A stretch of 39,624 nucleotides of DNA, taken from assembly GCA_032718475.1 (NCBI GenBank), contig JAUCBJ010004407.1:1-39624 (forward strand). The letters run 5' to 3'. Below, one piece after another: positions 1 to 11,116 of this stretch; position 1 is the first letter of the stretch, and every line of letters begins with the position of its first letter. Below the pieces are notes generated by a model. The model saw nothing but the letters and a program-made list of their open reading frames with translations, did no database searches and was not told the DNA's origin. The DNA is from Nemertoderma westbladi (taxonomy: Eukaryota > Xenacoelomorpha > Nemertodermatida > Nemertodermatidae). The position numbers and the translations under genes are program-made.

Positions 1-477
1 CTAGAACTAGAAGCAAGTTAAAAGAACAATAGAAAGCTTGGCCCATTGCATAGCATAGAGAATATAGCACACTGTTAGTATCCAAGGATACACAGTAATA
101 ACGTGACATTCTGGAAGGCACTGACTAACGGACAAATGGCCTGTATGTGTGCAGTTGGTGACAGTTGTGTGGAATTTGTGCGTTTATAGGTGAATGTTAC
201 TGCTAAAGTATGTTTACAGTAGCTAGTCGCAATTGTAAAAATAGCCCAACTCTCCCATAGAAAGAACCTAAGTGGATCCAAGCCTTTGGGACGGACAGTG
301 GAGTGACTTGTGCCGGTTATCGTTGTCGTGCTGTTGCTACATGTTGGCGTAAACACCGCGACGACAGTACATCGGCGCTGAGAATCCCACTGTCCGGGGG
401 CAAAGAGAAGTAGGCAGCGACGCCCGCTCGCCTAAAATATAAACTTATTTGGATATTAATAAACTCAGATAGCAGAT
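1..477. other. 5' flank of the orphan ORF; candidate TATA element
   Basis: No gene is supported here. Just before the downstream ORF there is a TATA-like stretch (AAAATATAAA, about 434-443) and an in-frame TAA at 460-462. If the TATA-like element works at the usual distance, transcription would begin only a few bases before the ATG, so the 5' UTR would be very short. I looked for a direct repeat shared with the DNA after the ORF, which an LTR element would have, and saw none. Confidence 0.3.
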
Positions 478-3400
478 ATGACGGAGTTGATAGAAGATGA
501 TCTTGGTATTAGGGAGCGATATACTCTACCTTTACAAGCATTTGTGGATAGCTTAATACGCGGTGAAGCCGATCCAACCATTACGGAGGACGATGGTCGT
601 TATATCGAACCGCCGATGTCCCAAGAGCAACTTGCGCGTGAATTGGACTATCGAAAATTCACCACTCGCTATACGAATCGTAATGGTACGTATATGGACT
701 TCTTAACTACCGGCCATCCTATCGATTTGCATGATACGGACGATGTAGATACAGAGAGGGAAATGGTTCTATTTAAATATCATACCCAGCGGAGTCGTAA
801 CGATAAACCGAGAATAGATCACGAAAATTCTATTCGTAATAGACTGGAAAGAGAAAACGTTGAAGAACCGGATAAACGCATCGACTTCAACGAATACCTA
901 GAATTTTTGAGAGAAACCTATCTCAACATCGCTAGTCAGCAGAACTTAGAGACTCGATATCCTCAAGGTATCCATCACGACCCTGTGGTAGAACTCAAAC
1001 GGCTCTATTTCACTATGATGTATCTTACCGCCGATCGTCCACTACCTGTTATCCCGGATAGTTTTGAACAAATGGAAGAATATTGCAAAACTGGAGAACG
1101 TTCACCCGCGTTTCCTCTACAGGACGTACGTCTTTGGTATTATTGTGACGAATGCCCTAGACCCAACCAACAAACTGAAAGACACAAACATCCGCGGAGA
1201 CGTTGCGCTAAACATAGTTTTACGCGTTACACTTACGGGAGTTTCGAGCGAAACCTGTTCGACGTACCACCCACGATCGCACGTCTTAAACGATCACTGA
1301 ATAAACCCATGATCAGAGTTCCGGAATACTCGGTCAAGCCTCCTCATTCCCTAGTGAGACCTCAAACTCTTGATCCTAACAGTATCACTGATCCTCCCGA
1401 ACTATATTCCCTGTTCAAAGACTTAGTGTTACCCGAACAATTAATTGGTGGTGCTCCGGTAGTGGGTTCGTTAGACATCCGCCCATCCTACTTAGCCGGA
1501 TTGGGACGCGGGCAGCTAATATCGCCCTTTGATCCTTACAATCGTCCAGGATTAAACCCGATACAACCCGCCACGGAAGTCGAGGAGAGCGTTATAAGAA
1601 ACGCTTTAGACGCCATTCGACAGAAAATCGGAAAGGGAACACAAGATTGTTTAGAGAAACGTAAATTACAACAACAAGTCCAATTGGTGAAGGAGTTAGC
1701 CTTGCCACAGTTCGATAGAGAAATCCAAAACCTCGAGGAAGACATCGAGCTTGGACGCACGTATTCTCTACAAGAATTTTTAGATGAACGCTTACAGAGA
1801 CAAGCGGAAGAAAATCTAATCGAAGAGAAACACACGAAACTGGAAGAAAGAGAAGAAGCCGCTTTAGCCCAACCTGAAGCTCAAATCCTCATGACGGACC
1901 TCTACTCTAAAACCGTTCGTCATCCCTCTATGATTCCACATTTCGGAGACAAGCTCTTCGCGACGATACAACCTCAACCGGTTGATATCAGTACAGGATC
2001 GCAAAACCTTATCGCTGACGCCCCTATGTTACAGCGTCCGCCGATCGAGGCCGCTCGTGTTGACGGTATACTCGTTGAACCTCCGGACAATCGAGCGGAT
2101 CTTGTCCGTCGTATGGTACACGATGTCAACATACGCGCTAGACCTTTACAGAACTCGTTTTATGGGATTAAAGACCACCCTTATTACGTTAATCTGACTC
2201 AATATTATATGGTAAAACCAGAAGACCCGACGCATAATTTAAAGTTTCTACCACTAATAAATCCTCTAGACATTGTCGAACTCGAACAATTGCAGAAACA
2301 TCTGGATCAGTTAGTAAAGGTAAACTCATTTAGAAAACCATATAACATTTCTCGAATCGAGAAAGATATAGAACCTCCTTATAATCTCGATGGATTTATT
2401 AAAACTCGATTAGTCCATTGGAATCTAGATGTATTATTTGAAGAAGAGAAAATACAAAGATATGGAAATGTGGAGACATATACCACTCGGCATATGAAGT
2501 ATAGTGATCTCCCTGACGCTAACCAATGCGCCACCTTGTGGCATCCAGTAGGGATGACCCTAGAGAACGCCACCAAGGAGTGGAATGAAACTCTTAATGT
2601 TATTGAGATGTATGGAGTTGTCACCTACGATAATGAAGGTAGCGTTCCGGTCGGAGAACTAGGAACTACGCGCATGATCCACATACGCGGATTAGCTGGT
2701 TCTACCCACGTGTTTACTCGAGCGTGTTCCGACGTGATTGATTATTCTTTTGAAACTCTCACCGAAATACAAAAGAATCTCCGACATGGACAATTCGAAC
2801 TCGCGCAGCGTTACGTCATTGACACCGAACGCAAACCGGCCATGGGCATCGATGGATCGATGTTACCCCAGCCCGTACTCGAGATGTTATTCAACGAAAG
2901 AATCCTTAAAATCGGCTCAGCTGTTTATGGAGATCTCCAAAACGACTTTCGGAATATGGAGAACATTCCATACCCTTTCGTTGATACTCAGTTGATTGCT
3001 CCCTGGGCAGAAGGTCAAGGTTTCTTCCGCACCATGTATGCTAATACGTCTAGCAACATTACAAAGGTGCAACGAACTTCCATCGGACATCTTGCCTTTC
3101 AGGAATACGGATGGAATTTCAAAGTCGGAAATCCCATTAACTATCAACAAGTATACGGAGACCATTATTCTCGATTATACTTTGATGGACCATTGACCGC
3201 ACCTGGCGCCATGTATAGCTTCATGAGTGTTCCACTCCGTCCCTCCTTAGCTATATACACGATCTTTGAAAACACCGCACTTGCCGGTTGGCTAGCCGAT
3301 GTGTGCAGTCGTACTATACACGCCCATCCATTAATACTTGGGACCAAACTCGCTAAGCTAGATGAACATAATAAATTCATCCGTTTCGAATGTTTCCGGC

Positions 3401-4413
3401 GATTTTTAACCCCGTTCCGCAACGTGGATAGCCAATTTAAAGACCGCGCTTTGACCAAACTCAGCCTAAGAAACTCAGCTGCAGAGAAGTTGGATAGCGC
3501 TGGATTCGCCATTTTCAAAGAGATTTGTATATCGAACTTGCACTCCTCTGTTATACAAAGACCTCGAATCCCCACAGGTTATTCTGTCGTGGAAATTCAG
3601 ACAATAGGTCCACCTGAAGAGACAGACGCGCCCACTTCAGCTATGCACTTGGAAGACGAACCAATATGTCTAGAATCTGAAGAGATTCAGCCTATCGCGC
3701 CCCGGAACAGCGACAACGATTACATCATTGAATGGTATCAAGGTCCACAGTGTCTCACTGCGTACGATTATCGACATGCCAACTATGTTTCTAGGCAACG
3801 TTGTCGGTTATGCGCATCGAGAGACCACGATACGCCCATGGACACCAACGTCCGCTGTTCCTATTTCCAAGAACAACCGACTATGGAAATTTATTGCGCA
3901 TATTGCAGACTCAATAACTTGCATATCTTTGCGGTTTGCCCTCAATTTATGACTCAATGTCACCATTGTCAACTAAAGGGACATGCTAGTTTCGACTGCC
4001 CTTTTAATCACGATTTGGAAAGCGTAGATGAAATGATCACACTACGTTACATCAGAGCTTGGGAAGCGAACGCTGATTTACATTGTGATTCGCGCCATCG
4101 CTATTATCCCGGACGCGCTTACAAAGGAGTTTATGCGTTCCATCCATATCTATTCGCTTCGGTTGAACAGAAATCACGCATATCAAGTTACGAGCTACTG
4201 AAGCGCGTTGGAGAATGTATTTCAACCAAATTCGTACGCAAATTTCTCAGGAGTGTTAATCCTAGCTACCTTCATTCCTATAACTGGCTCGCCCCAAAGA
4301 GAAAAGGACTCTGGCTAGCTTTAAGAAACTGCGTAAATGCCGTCCGCGCAAGAAAGACTAACTGTTTAGAGTATTTACGTATATTAGAAACTGTGATTTT
4401 GTATATTTTATAG
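478..4413 (+). CDS. Orphan 1,311-aa single-exon protein with C-terminal CCHC zinc knuckles
   Basis: An uninterrupted 1,311-codon ORF opens at the first ATG after an in-frame TAA at 460-462. I do not recognise the family. The N-terminal third is acidic and proline-rich. Residues about 390-475 are rich in E, K, L and Q and look helical or coiled-coil. The middle part resembles a globular domain without motifs I know. Near the C-terminus three Cys/His clusters follow each other: C1109-x2-C1112-x4-H1117-x9-C1127, C1140-x2-C1143-x5-H1149-x4-C1154, and a textbook CCHC knuckle C1161-x2-C1164-x4-H1169-x4-C1174. A basic tail follows. CCHC knuckles bind single-stranded nucleic acid in Gag proteins, LINE ORF1 proteins and cellular RNA-binding proteins. 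The absence of introns and the less AT-rich coding sequence suggest a retroelement, viral or retrocopied origin, but there is no adjoining polymerase and no visible LTR. An intact frame of this size suggests a recent or selected gene. Function is unknown. Confidence 0.8.
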   Translation: MTELIEDDLGIRERYTLPLQAFVDSLIRGEADPTITEDDGRYIEPPMSQEQLARELDYRKFTTRYTNRNGTYMDFLTTGHPIDLHDTDDVDTEREMVLFKYHTQRSRNDKPRIDHENSIRNRLERENVEEPDKRIDFNEYLEFLRETYLNIASQQNLETRYPQGIHHDPVVELKRLYFTMMYLTADRPLPVIPDSFEQMEEYCKTGERSPAFPLQDVRLWYYCDECPRPNQQTERHKHPRRRCAKHSFTRYTYGSFERNLFDVPPTIARLKRSLNKPMIRVPEYSVKPPHSLVRPQTLDPNSITDPPELYSLFKDLVLPEQLIGGAPVVGSLDIRPSYLAGLGRGQLISPFDPYNRPGLNPIQPATEVEESVIRNALDAIRQKIGKGTQDCLEKRKLQQQVQLVKELALPQFDREIQNLEEDIELGRTYSLQEFLDERLQRQAEENLIEEKHTKLEEREEAALAQPEAQILMTDLYSKTVRHPSMIPHFGDKLFATIQPQPVDISTGSQNLIADAPMLQRPPIEAARVDGILVEPPDNRADLVRRMVHDVNIRARPLQNSFYGIKDHPYYVNLTQYYMVKPEDPTHNLKFLPLINPLDIVELEQLQKHLDQLVKVNSFRKPYNISRIEKDIEPPYNLDGFIKTRLVHWNLDVLFEEEKIQRYGNVETYTTRHMKYSDLPDANQCATLWHPVGMTLENATKEWNETLNVIEMYGVVTYDNEGSVPVGELGTTRMIHIRGLAGSTHVFTRACSDVIDYSFETLTEIQKNLRHGQFELAQRYVIDTERKPAMGIDGSMLPQPVLEMLFNERILKIGSAVYGDLQNDFRNMENIPYPFVDTQLIAPWAEGQGFFRTMYANTSSNITKVQRTSIGHLAFQEYGWNFKVGNPINYQQVYGDHYSRLYFDGPLTAPGAMYSFMSVPLRPSLAIYTIFENTALAGWLADVCSRTIHAHPLILGTKLAKLDEHNKFIRFECFRRFLTPFRNVDSQFKDRALTKLSLRNSAAEKLDSAGFAIFKEICISNLHSSVIQRPRIPTGYSVVEIQTIGPPEETDAPTSAMHLEDEPICLESEEIQPIAPRNSDNDYIIEWYQGPQCLTAYDYRHANYVSRQRCRLCASRDHDTPMDTNVRCSYFQEQPTMEIYCAYCRLNNLHIFAVCPQFMTQCHHCQLKGHASFDCPFNHDLESVDEMITLRYIRAWEANADLHCDSRHRYYPGRAYKGVYAFHPYLFASVEQKSRISSYELLKRVGECISTKFVRKFLRSVNPSYLHSYNWLAPKRKGLWLALRNCVNAVRARKTNCLEYLRILETVILYIL

Positions 4414-5691
4414 ACTCAAATCCCATTTTCTGGGAGCGGTGTAAAAGCTTCTGTGGGATATAACTGGCCCTTTTGCTTCGCAATCCAGTTTCCCCCCTAG
4501 GCGCTGGAATACTCTAAAAGGCTCTATAACTATATATATATTCCCCTCGCCCGCAAGGTACCGTTATAGGTGTTTTAACGGACATAAAAGTCATTCTGCT
4601 ATATACGTGTTTTGGCGGACATGGTAAGGCAAAAAACCTGCAATGCACCAAATACCTTTCACAGCTTAGCCGTGATGATTCATATTACGACATCTAACAG
4701 CTGGTTGCTGACATGGAAACAGCCATTGGCCACATGGTTCTTTGTTTAGCTTAAGCCAATCAGAGCGATTTTTTCTGTCGATGTGGAGCTTTCGGCCGAT
4801 CATACTAGGAGTGTTCAGTCTTACTGTTTTTCGTGATACTGTTGTGTTGTTGCTATCTAGGCCAGGAACACCGGCTCTAGAGTCAATTCGTTTTCATACT
4901 TTAGAAGAAACATTAGTAGGCTTAAATTATAGAGCGTATAACTGTTATCATATCAATCATAACGACTCAATCGGCACATACATTGTCGTAGCATATCTTA
5001 ACCTACCGTCTTAATGCTTTTACTGTTGTGTTTTGGTCTAATATTATTTGGAGAACATATATAAAGAACCCAAATTTCCCAATTTTCTTGATACACTACA
5101 GGTTAGAGAGACGGGTTATATATAGCGATTGCGACTTATATTATTGTGGTTTGTAGTGAATTTAATGCTATTTGATAAGCACTACATGAGTCCATTGCTG
5201 TTCTCTTTATATATGATAAAATTCATTGACGGTCGGCAAATTAGTGAGCAGTATTGCGTGTTACCGGTAGTGTGCATGATTGTGACTGATAACTAAGCAT
5301 TTCCTAAAGAATGCGCCTCATACGTGAATCATAAGCCTTACCGACTTACCGTTGTGATTAGTATAAGTCATATCTCTGTTTACCTAGATAGAGCGCCACG
5401 TCCTAAAGGAACTGTTAATATTTCCCGAAAGTGAATAATATTAGTCAGAAATTATTTATTAACGATCAATCGAATAATACAATACAGTAAGCTTACACTG
5501 CAATAATAATCTAAGCCCTCAGAATCCAGTCTCCCGGGTATATCCAGCGGGTGAATGGACGCGCACTAGGCTGGCTTCTGCTAATGTTGTGTTTATTGGT
5601 ATTAAATATTTGTCATCTTCTAAAGTCTATTTATAAACCAAAAGACATATAAATTTTGGCAGGTTAAACTGCTAAAGGTCTTCAAAACGCG
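4414..5691. other. Non-coding stretch after the orphan ORF
   Basis: No gene is supported. Composition shifts back to AT-rich. A short direct repeat around 4570-4625 contains two related GTGTTTT..CGGACAT blocks. I saw no clear AATAAA within the first few hundred bases after the stop codon, so the 3' end of the upstream transcript is undefined. One open stretch at 4742-5014 is short and has no recognisable domain. Confidence 0.35.
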
Positions 5692-6922
5692 TACACAATG
5701 AGACACCTCCAATGTTATATAGTGTCTGGTTGGAAATGTGTGCATTGTACTTGACACAATGAACCCGGCGTAGCATTCTTGTGAATGTGCCACCCAGAGA
5801 TTTGGTGTCCTCAGCAGTTAGAGCCCAGCATGGACTCCCGTAGAGGAGTACTGGAACTACTGCTGCTCTAAATAATCGGACCTTAAGTTTCCGATTAATT
5901 CTCGGTGACTTCCAAATCCTAGAAAGCCTATTCAAGGCTGCCCATGCCTTTCCCTTACGTATTCGAAGGTCCTCACCTGACTTCCGGATCCATGATCCCA
6001 GGTAACAGAAGTCGTCCACATGCTCAAGCATACCATCCTTTGAGCTTATGCTCATCCGATCACAGACTTGCTGAGGACTTTCAAAGTTAACTGTCAGAAT
6101 TTTGGTCTTTCTGGAGTTAATAAAAAGACCAACACTAGAAGCAGCATGTTCTAATGAGCTGAGGAGCCGTTGGGCTCCATCTAATGATTCTGAGAGTACT
6201 CCTAAGTCATCAGCAAAGTCTAGATCAGTTAGGTACTTGGCAGGATTTCCTCGACTTCTGGAGCCAGTAGGTGGAGTTATCATCACCCCATCATCATTAT
6301 AATGATCTAAGGACATGCGTAGAACATAGTCAACCACAGTAATGAACAAGAATGGTGCAAGTGTGTCTCCTTGGAGGACGCCCCATAACACTTCAAATGG
6401 TTCTGTGTCACCGTCCACAGTAGACACAAATGTTGTCGAACCATCGTATACTGATCTGATTGCTGCAATAATTTCATCAGGAATGAGCTTTAAACACTCA
6501 GGTATTTTAAAGACCTCAGGGGGAACACCATCTACTCCACTGGCACGATTGGTCTTAATGCTCTTTGCAGCAGCCTTCACTTCTGCAAAGGAGATATCGC
6601 CAATGGGAATATCTGGGAGTACAGACTCAGACACTTTTACTTCTATAAAGTTATCAGGCAATACCCTGTCATTATTGAGGAGCTTTTCAAAGTGGGCTTT
6701 CCAACCATTGAGGCGATCGGCTGGTGATTCAGCCTTACCCTTGGTGGTTGGTTGGCTTTTCCGCCCAGTAAGCAGATTGATCGATTTCCATGCCTGGGAT
6801 GATTGCCTGCTGTCGTCAGCATCATTGATGGCATCAACCTGTTGGTTTATTAGCTCCTGTAGATTAGCAGAGTACTGCCTGTTCAGGGACCTAGATGCAG
6901 CCTTAACTGCATTCTTGGCCAC
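5672..6922 (-). pseudogene. Reverse transcriptase region of LINE copy A with internal deletion
   Basis: A 416-codon open frame encodes RT palm motifs: GVLQGDTLAPFLF, the catalytic FADD box within DLDFADDLGVLSE, and the SRKTKILTVN segment. A thumb-like region follows (KVRLFRAAVVPVLLYGSPCW and an RRVHCVKYNAHISNQTLY block), typical of LINE C-termini. The sequence passes directly from RASGVDGVPPEVFK to IPDEIIAAIRSVYDG. The RT fingers and the first catalytic Asp region that should lie between them are missing. The last residues (about 5672-5692) are not LINE sequence. The clade is uncertain; CR1/L2- or RTE-like are both possible. Confidence 0.8.
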
Positions 6923-7790
6923 TGTAGTCTGTTTGAGTCGGGACTCTTTCTGCGCCTTATGAAGGTCATTTCGGCACTTCTGAATTTTGTTGTCAGTCCA
7001 GGGGGCCCTTTTCCTGTTTCGAGGGTATACAGGAACTGTTTCTGCAGCTGCTAACTTAACTGCTTCTGTAAAGGCAGTATAGCCCTCTCAGAGGCAAGAG
7101 CCTCATACCTGTTGCTCAGCTGTAGTGTGAAGCTGGATCTCACACTTGGCTGTTGCAACAGAGAGGACCAGTCATGCCGCGGCAAGGCAGATTTCGGTGT
7201 TCTGCTAGCACGCAGACTAAGTCTTACCTTGGCCACAATAAGGCGGTGATCACTGGAGAAGGGTCGAAGTGTAAATGCATTACAGTCTTGTATAGAGCTC
7301 CTGTATTTCCTACGAAACAGAATATGGTCTATCTGGGACTTGTGACCACTGGGTCCACTATGAGTCCATAGCTTTCCAGTTCGCTTCTTGAACTGGGTTC
7401 CAGCCGAAAACAATCCATTTCCAGAGATAAAATCCTGAAGATGGACAGAATTTCGGTTAACACTATTGCTATAGACCCAGGGCGATGTAGGTGATTGATG
7501 CAGACTTACATTAAAGTCTCCCAGGAATGTTAAGAATGCATGCTGATCCACTCCATCGATAGCTGCTTGTAGATTGTGGTAGAAATTTTCCACCTCCTCT
7601 ACAGGGGCAACACTAGTTGGAGAGTAGCACACAATCAGAACCACCTTAGGAAACTTCTTAGCCAGTCTTCCAGAACATGAGAAGTGGCAACGGATGATGC
7701 GGTTAGAGATTTCGTCTATTTTGTCCAATGCTGCATGTGCAGTTGGATTCATCAATAGACCAATTCCACCATTGCCACTATCATCTGCTA
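5692..7790 (-). mobile_element. Non-LTR retrotransposon copy A, truncated at both ends and internally deleted
   Basis: Read on the minus strand, this is the body of an APE-type non-LTR (LINE) element. It begins inside the endonuclease at about 7790, runs through the endonuclease and reverse transcriptase, and stops being similar to its relatives at about 5692. The sister copies at 9.2 kb and 15.6 kb continue further 3', so the true 3' end is missing here. The reading frame is broken between the endonuclease and RT parts (about 6923-7050). A block of the RT domain is missing near 6487. The copy is dead. Confidence 0.85.
7051..7785 (-). pseudogene. APE-type endonuclease domain of LINE copy A (partial)
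   Basis: The protein frame carries the C-terminal half of an apurinic-endonuclease-like domain. Visible landmarks are LGDFNV, the IDHILF segment and SSDHRLIVAKVRL, which correspond to the catalytic D/N, D-H and SDH motifs of APE-type LINE endonucleases. In intact elements this domain nicks target DNA to prime reverse transcription. The N-terminal catalytic residues (the usual E of the QE motif) are absent because the copy is truncated at about 7790. The frame ends at 7051 by a stop, before the RT begins in another frame. Confidence 0.8.
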
Positions 7791-9214
7791 ATAATTAATT
7801 TAATTAACTAATAATACCAATAAGTCAAATACAGCGATAGGAATTGCGACTGGTGATATTTGATGCAGTACACCAAATACCAGCACCAATAAATATACCA
7901 ATAATGACAACATCTGGTAAATCTCTAGTTAACACGTTACTCATATCTGTATTAATCCAGAAGCTGTAAAGGGCGTCCCCGCCCATAATAGAGTTAATTG
8001 TCCCCCTTACTGTACTAATAACCTTCACCCGGCACCTTGTCACCCCTTATTCGATTGTTTCTAGCCCAACAATTTTTTCGTGCACCAACCCTATTGCACG
8101 TTATTGATCTTCTTTGTAACACTAATACGCAGTGTTTGCTTAGTATAGAGTATTACTGTATATATTGTTTGTTGGCTTCCTTGTTGTCATTCACCCACTA
8201 TTATACATCACATCACAACATATTATCCACATTCATGTTGAGAAACAGTTTTAAATCCAGGGCACTCAAGAAAATATTTTCATGCTGAATTTAATAAATC
8301 TGGTGGCAGTCATTTTAGACTTTCAGTAAGTAAGAAATACAAAAGTATAGGTAATTAATAGAAAATCTATGGAATTTTTGACTTTGAATCTCGTTCATTT
8401 CAGAAGTAAAATCACTCTCGGCTAAGAACAACTCGAACTCCGTACAAAACTCTCGGCTAAGAACAACTCAGTACAAAACTATTGCAATTTAATTTAATTT
8501 AACTTGACTATATATTATTATTTATTTATATATATTTGTATATTTAAATGTATATGTGTTGTATATTTATATAGACTCACCTGATTTGTCCAAAGGTGTG
8601 TTTTATGTTTCCATGGAAGCTGATAAGAATCATGATAAACCTCAATTGTGACATAATATAATATAAAGCTAACTCACTGAAATAATTTAACTACAACCAA
8701 CTGTGCTAATTAGGTACAATGTCTGATTTATACTGTACATAGGGACTGTCTGAGCCTGAAACAATCGACAGGGCCGGAAGGGGGAAAAAGTGGGCTCAAA
8801 TCCCAGATCGGTAAATTAATATCAATGTTAAATAATCAACTTATGAAAATCAACAAAGTGCCACGGTATTCTAACCAAAACAATAAACGTAGGTCAATAA
8901 TACAGTAATAACACGGCATATTCATTTTTAATAACTAGCAGCTGTTATTTACTTAACTTTCCTGGAGAAGGACTGAAACTTAATTTAAATAAACATTTTT
9001 ATGCATTAAATTTTTGACCAAAATATATATCATAATAATTGTGGTGAGGGTCCATATTGGTTTTTAAATATAAGATTCATCACACTTGATTAAATAATTA
9101 TTATTTTATCAAGTGTATACTTTTGTGTTCACATCTTTTGTGAAAAATTAGTTCACAAAAGTATGTAATAATTAGTTGAAATAATCATTAATAACTTATA
9201 TTAAAAACTACTAC
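7791..9214. other. AT-rich non-coding DNA with short repeats
   Basis: No gene is supported. A block at about 8036-8095 recurs at about 18828-18885 with a few changes (both contain CCCCTTATTCGATTG and a TTTTTTCG..CAC stretch), so it is a dispersed repeat. A direct repeat at about 8412-8478 duplicates a CTCTCGGCTAAGAACAACTC block. One copy of the CTAACCAAAACAATAAAC module lies at about 8850-8889. Confidence 0.5.
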
Positions 9215-9533
9215 TACTAGGATCGGCATGCTGCATTGCAGCTGCATTTTTAAGAATGCTGTGCCGGCTTGTCAACAAAATTGCACCGCCACAACTCCCT
9301 ATCACCCATGACATTTGCTAGATCATCCGCATCTTTAAGGCCAGTGTCCTTTAAGATGCGTCTCAAGAAAGTCATGGGCTGTCCACCATGCTTATTCACT
9401 CCATGAGGCTGCCAAAGTACAAGATTATGCACTGGCTGGTCCTCACGGCGAAAGCAATGTCCTGCAAAGTGGAGGCGATTTTGTTCTAGTGTCAAGCTTG
9501 GGGGAACCAATGAGACACCTCCAATGTTATATA
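9215..9533 (-). mobile_element. LINE copy C: 3'-terminal fragment with trinucleotide tail
   Basis: The minus strand encodes the LINE C-terminus (LEQNRLHFAGHCFRREDQP, then a VHNLVLWQPHG block) and stops near 9250. It ends in a short (TAG)n-type tail at about 9210-9222, a common form of 3' end in CR1/RTE-like elements. The same segment is present in copy B at 15.6 kb. The fragment starts at about 9533, in almost the same part of the element where copy A breaks off; about 25 bp is shared by both. Confidence 0.8.
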
Positions 9534-10455
9534 GATATTAAAAAATAGTAATATTAAAAAACCGAAGGTGCATTAGGTCTTGATGTATATACGATGTATA
9601 TATATATATCTACTACAATGCTTTTCAGCACGTAATTAACAATAAATTAATAACGTATTATGAAACAATAATTATTACTCTACATAATACTTAATACTCT
9701 CCCAGTTTGAGACACAAGCAGATGTTACTACTGTATATGGTTGGTCTGGTATCCGGAACTGTTATAGTCCGGTAGATATACTGCATTATACTGTAGTGTC
9801 AGGAATAAATAGATTGTTGTGGATAGGAGTGTCAGTCTAATAAATAGAAATAATATAACAGTATGTCAGTATGTGTTAGCCCTATAGTGCGACAAATATG
9901 AAGTCATTATAAAAAAAAGTAGACTACCAATAGGGACACTTCCCCATCGAGACTTTTTCCCAATAATATTATATTTACCTTAAGGAGGGGGGGGGGGGGG
10001 GGGGGGGGTACACCATTTTAGTCCAAAATATGTCGAAATTATTTCTATTATCTATTATAATGCACGATTAAATGGTGTTTCCAAATCTGAAAACCGCTAT
10101 TTAATAGTTATAAAAATGTATAACAATTTCCATTTAGGGAAACCTATTGAAATTACTATTACTATATTACTGTATAATGAAAGGTCGATTATCTCCAAAT
10201 ATTTTTTTTGGGAAATTGTCAACTTCAAAACCCTACTACTACTACAATTTTTGAGCAATTAGTCTGAAAATTTCTGTGGGTGTCTACATAGCCACCCCGC
10301 ATAAAAGTTTCCAGAACCATAGCCAAAACCAAACAATTTTGAAACGCTGAGAGTGATAAATCGAAGAGAAGTGGAAGAAGAAGATGGTGTACCCCCCTCC
10401 CCTTAAGACACTTTCCCTATGAGTCACTTCCCCAATAACTAGATCTGGTATGGTC

Positions 10456-10545
10456 ACTTTTCCAATAGGACACTTGCCCAATAGGCAGTTTTCCAATAGG
10501 ACACTTGCCCAATAGGCAGTTTTCCAATAGGACACTTGCCCAATA
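10456..10545. repeat. 31-bp tandem repeat, about 3 copies
   Basis: The alternation of TTTTCCAATAGGACACTTG and CCCAATAGGCAG occurs nearly perfectly three times. Related but diverged phrases (TTCCCCAATAAC, GGGCAAGTGACTTATT) occur nearby, so the array probably grew from local sequence. Confidence 0.8.
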
Positions 10546-10848
10546 TTTTGAGATTTAGCTTTATTTAATCAAGAACATTACTGTAATGGAAAGGACTGTT
10601 CCAGTGGCGGTGTTTTCTAACCAAAACAATGAACTCTTAATTATTTAACTTGCGGTTAATTTGCGCCACTATCTGATTATGTGATGTACTGTAGTAGGCC
10701 TAGCAACAGGCAGAATACGTAGTGAATGGCAATTATGGTCTCAAAAAAACTTATTGGGCAAGTGACTTATTCTGTAAGTCGAGTATTCGAGTAGATTAAG
10801 TTTATTAAGATTCGAGTTTAGTCGAGTAGATTAAATATATTGGGTAAG

Positions 10849-11116
10849 TGGGCCCATGTGAAGAATACCAGACTTCTGCCGTAATATTTCACTTTTGAGT
10901 TACCCCCATGTAAAGAATACCAGGTTTTCACCAAAAACACAGGTTACATAAGGGCTGAATCTAACCAAAACAATAAACTAATTAGTATATATGTACAGGT
11001 TATAAGACAGAAATAAGCGCTATAAAACACTTAATAAAGATAAATTAAAAAAAATTAAAAATCTTCATAAAATTCCAATAAAATCGACCGAAAAGTGAAA
11101 TCCTGGTATTCTTCAC
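10849..11116. mobile_element. MITE-like palindromic element (GTGAAGAATACCAG ends)
   Basis: The left end reads GGGCCCATGTGAAGAATACC and the right end CTGGTATTCTTCAC, forming inverted termini around about 240 bp of AT-rich non-coding DNA. Related copies lie at about 23781-24078 and 26031-26145. All three share an internal GCTATAAAACACTTAAT-like block. The right end here runs directly into a 19-nt G run, where the other two copies keep the expected CATGGG. It has no coding capacity and is presumably mobilised in trans. Confidence 0.6.

Noticed and set aside
478-4413. Gag of an LTR retrotransposon
   Set aside because: I saw no LTR-like direct repeats between 1-477 and 4414-5691 and no protease, RT or integrase in any frame nearby. 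Only the zinc knuckles support it, so I left the origin open.
6342-6962. 206-codon plus-strand frame
   Set aside because: It is antisense to the LINE reverse transcriptase, which has clear motifs on the minus strand.
7825-8043. Short minus-strand frame with a hydrophobic segment (DVVIIGIFIGAGIW)
   Set aside because: One possible membrane segment, but no convincing splice sites or neighbours, and part of the region is a dispersed repeat also found at 18.83 kb.
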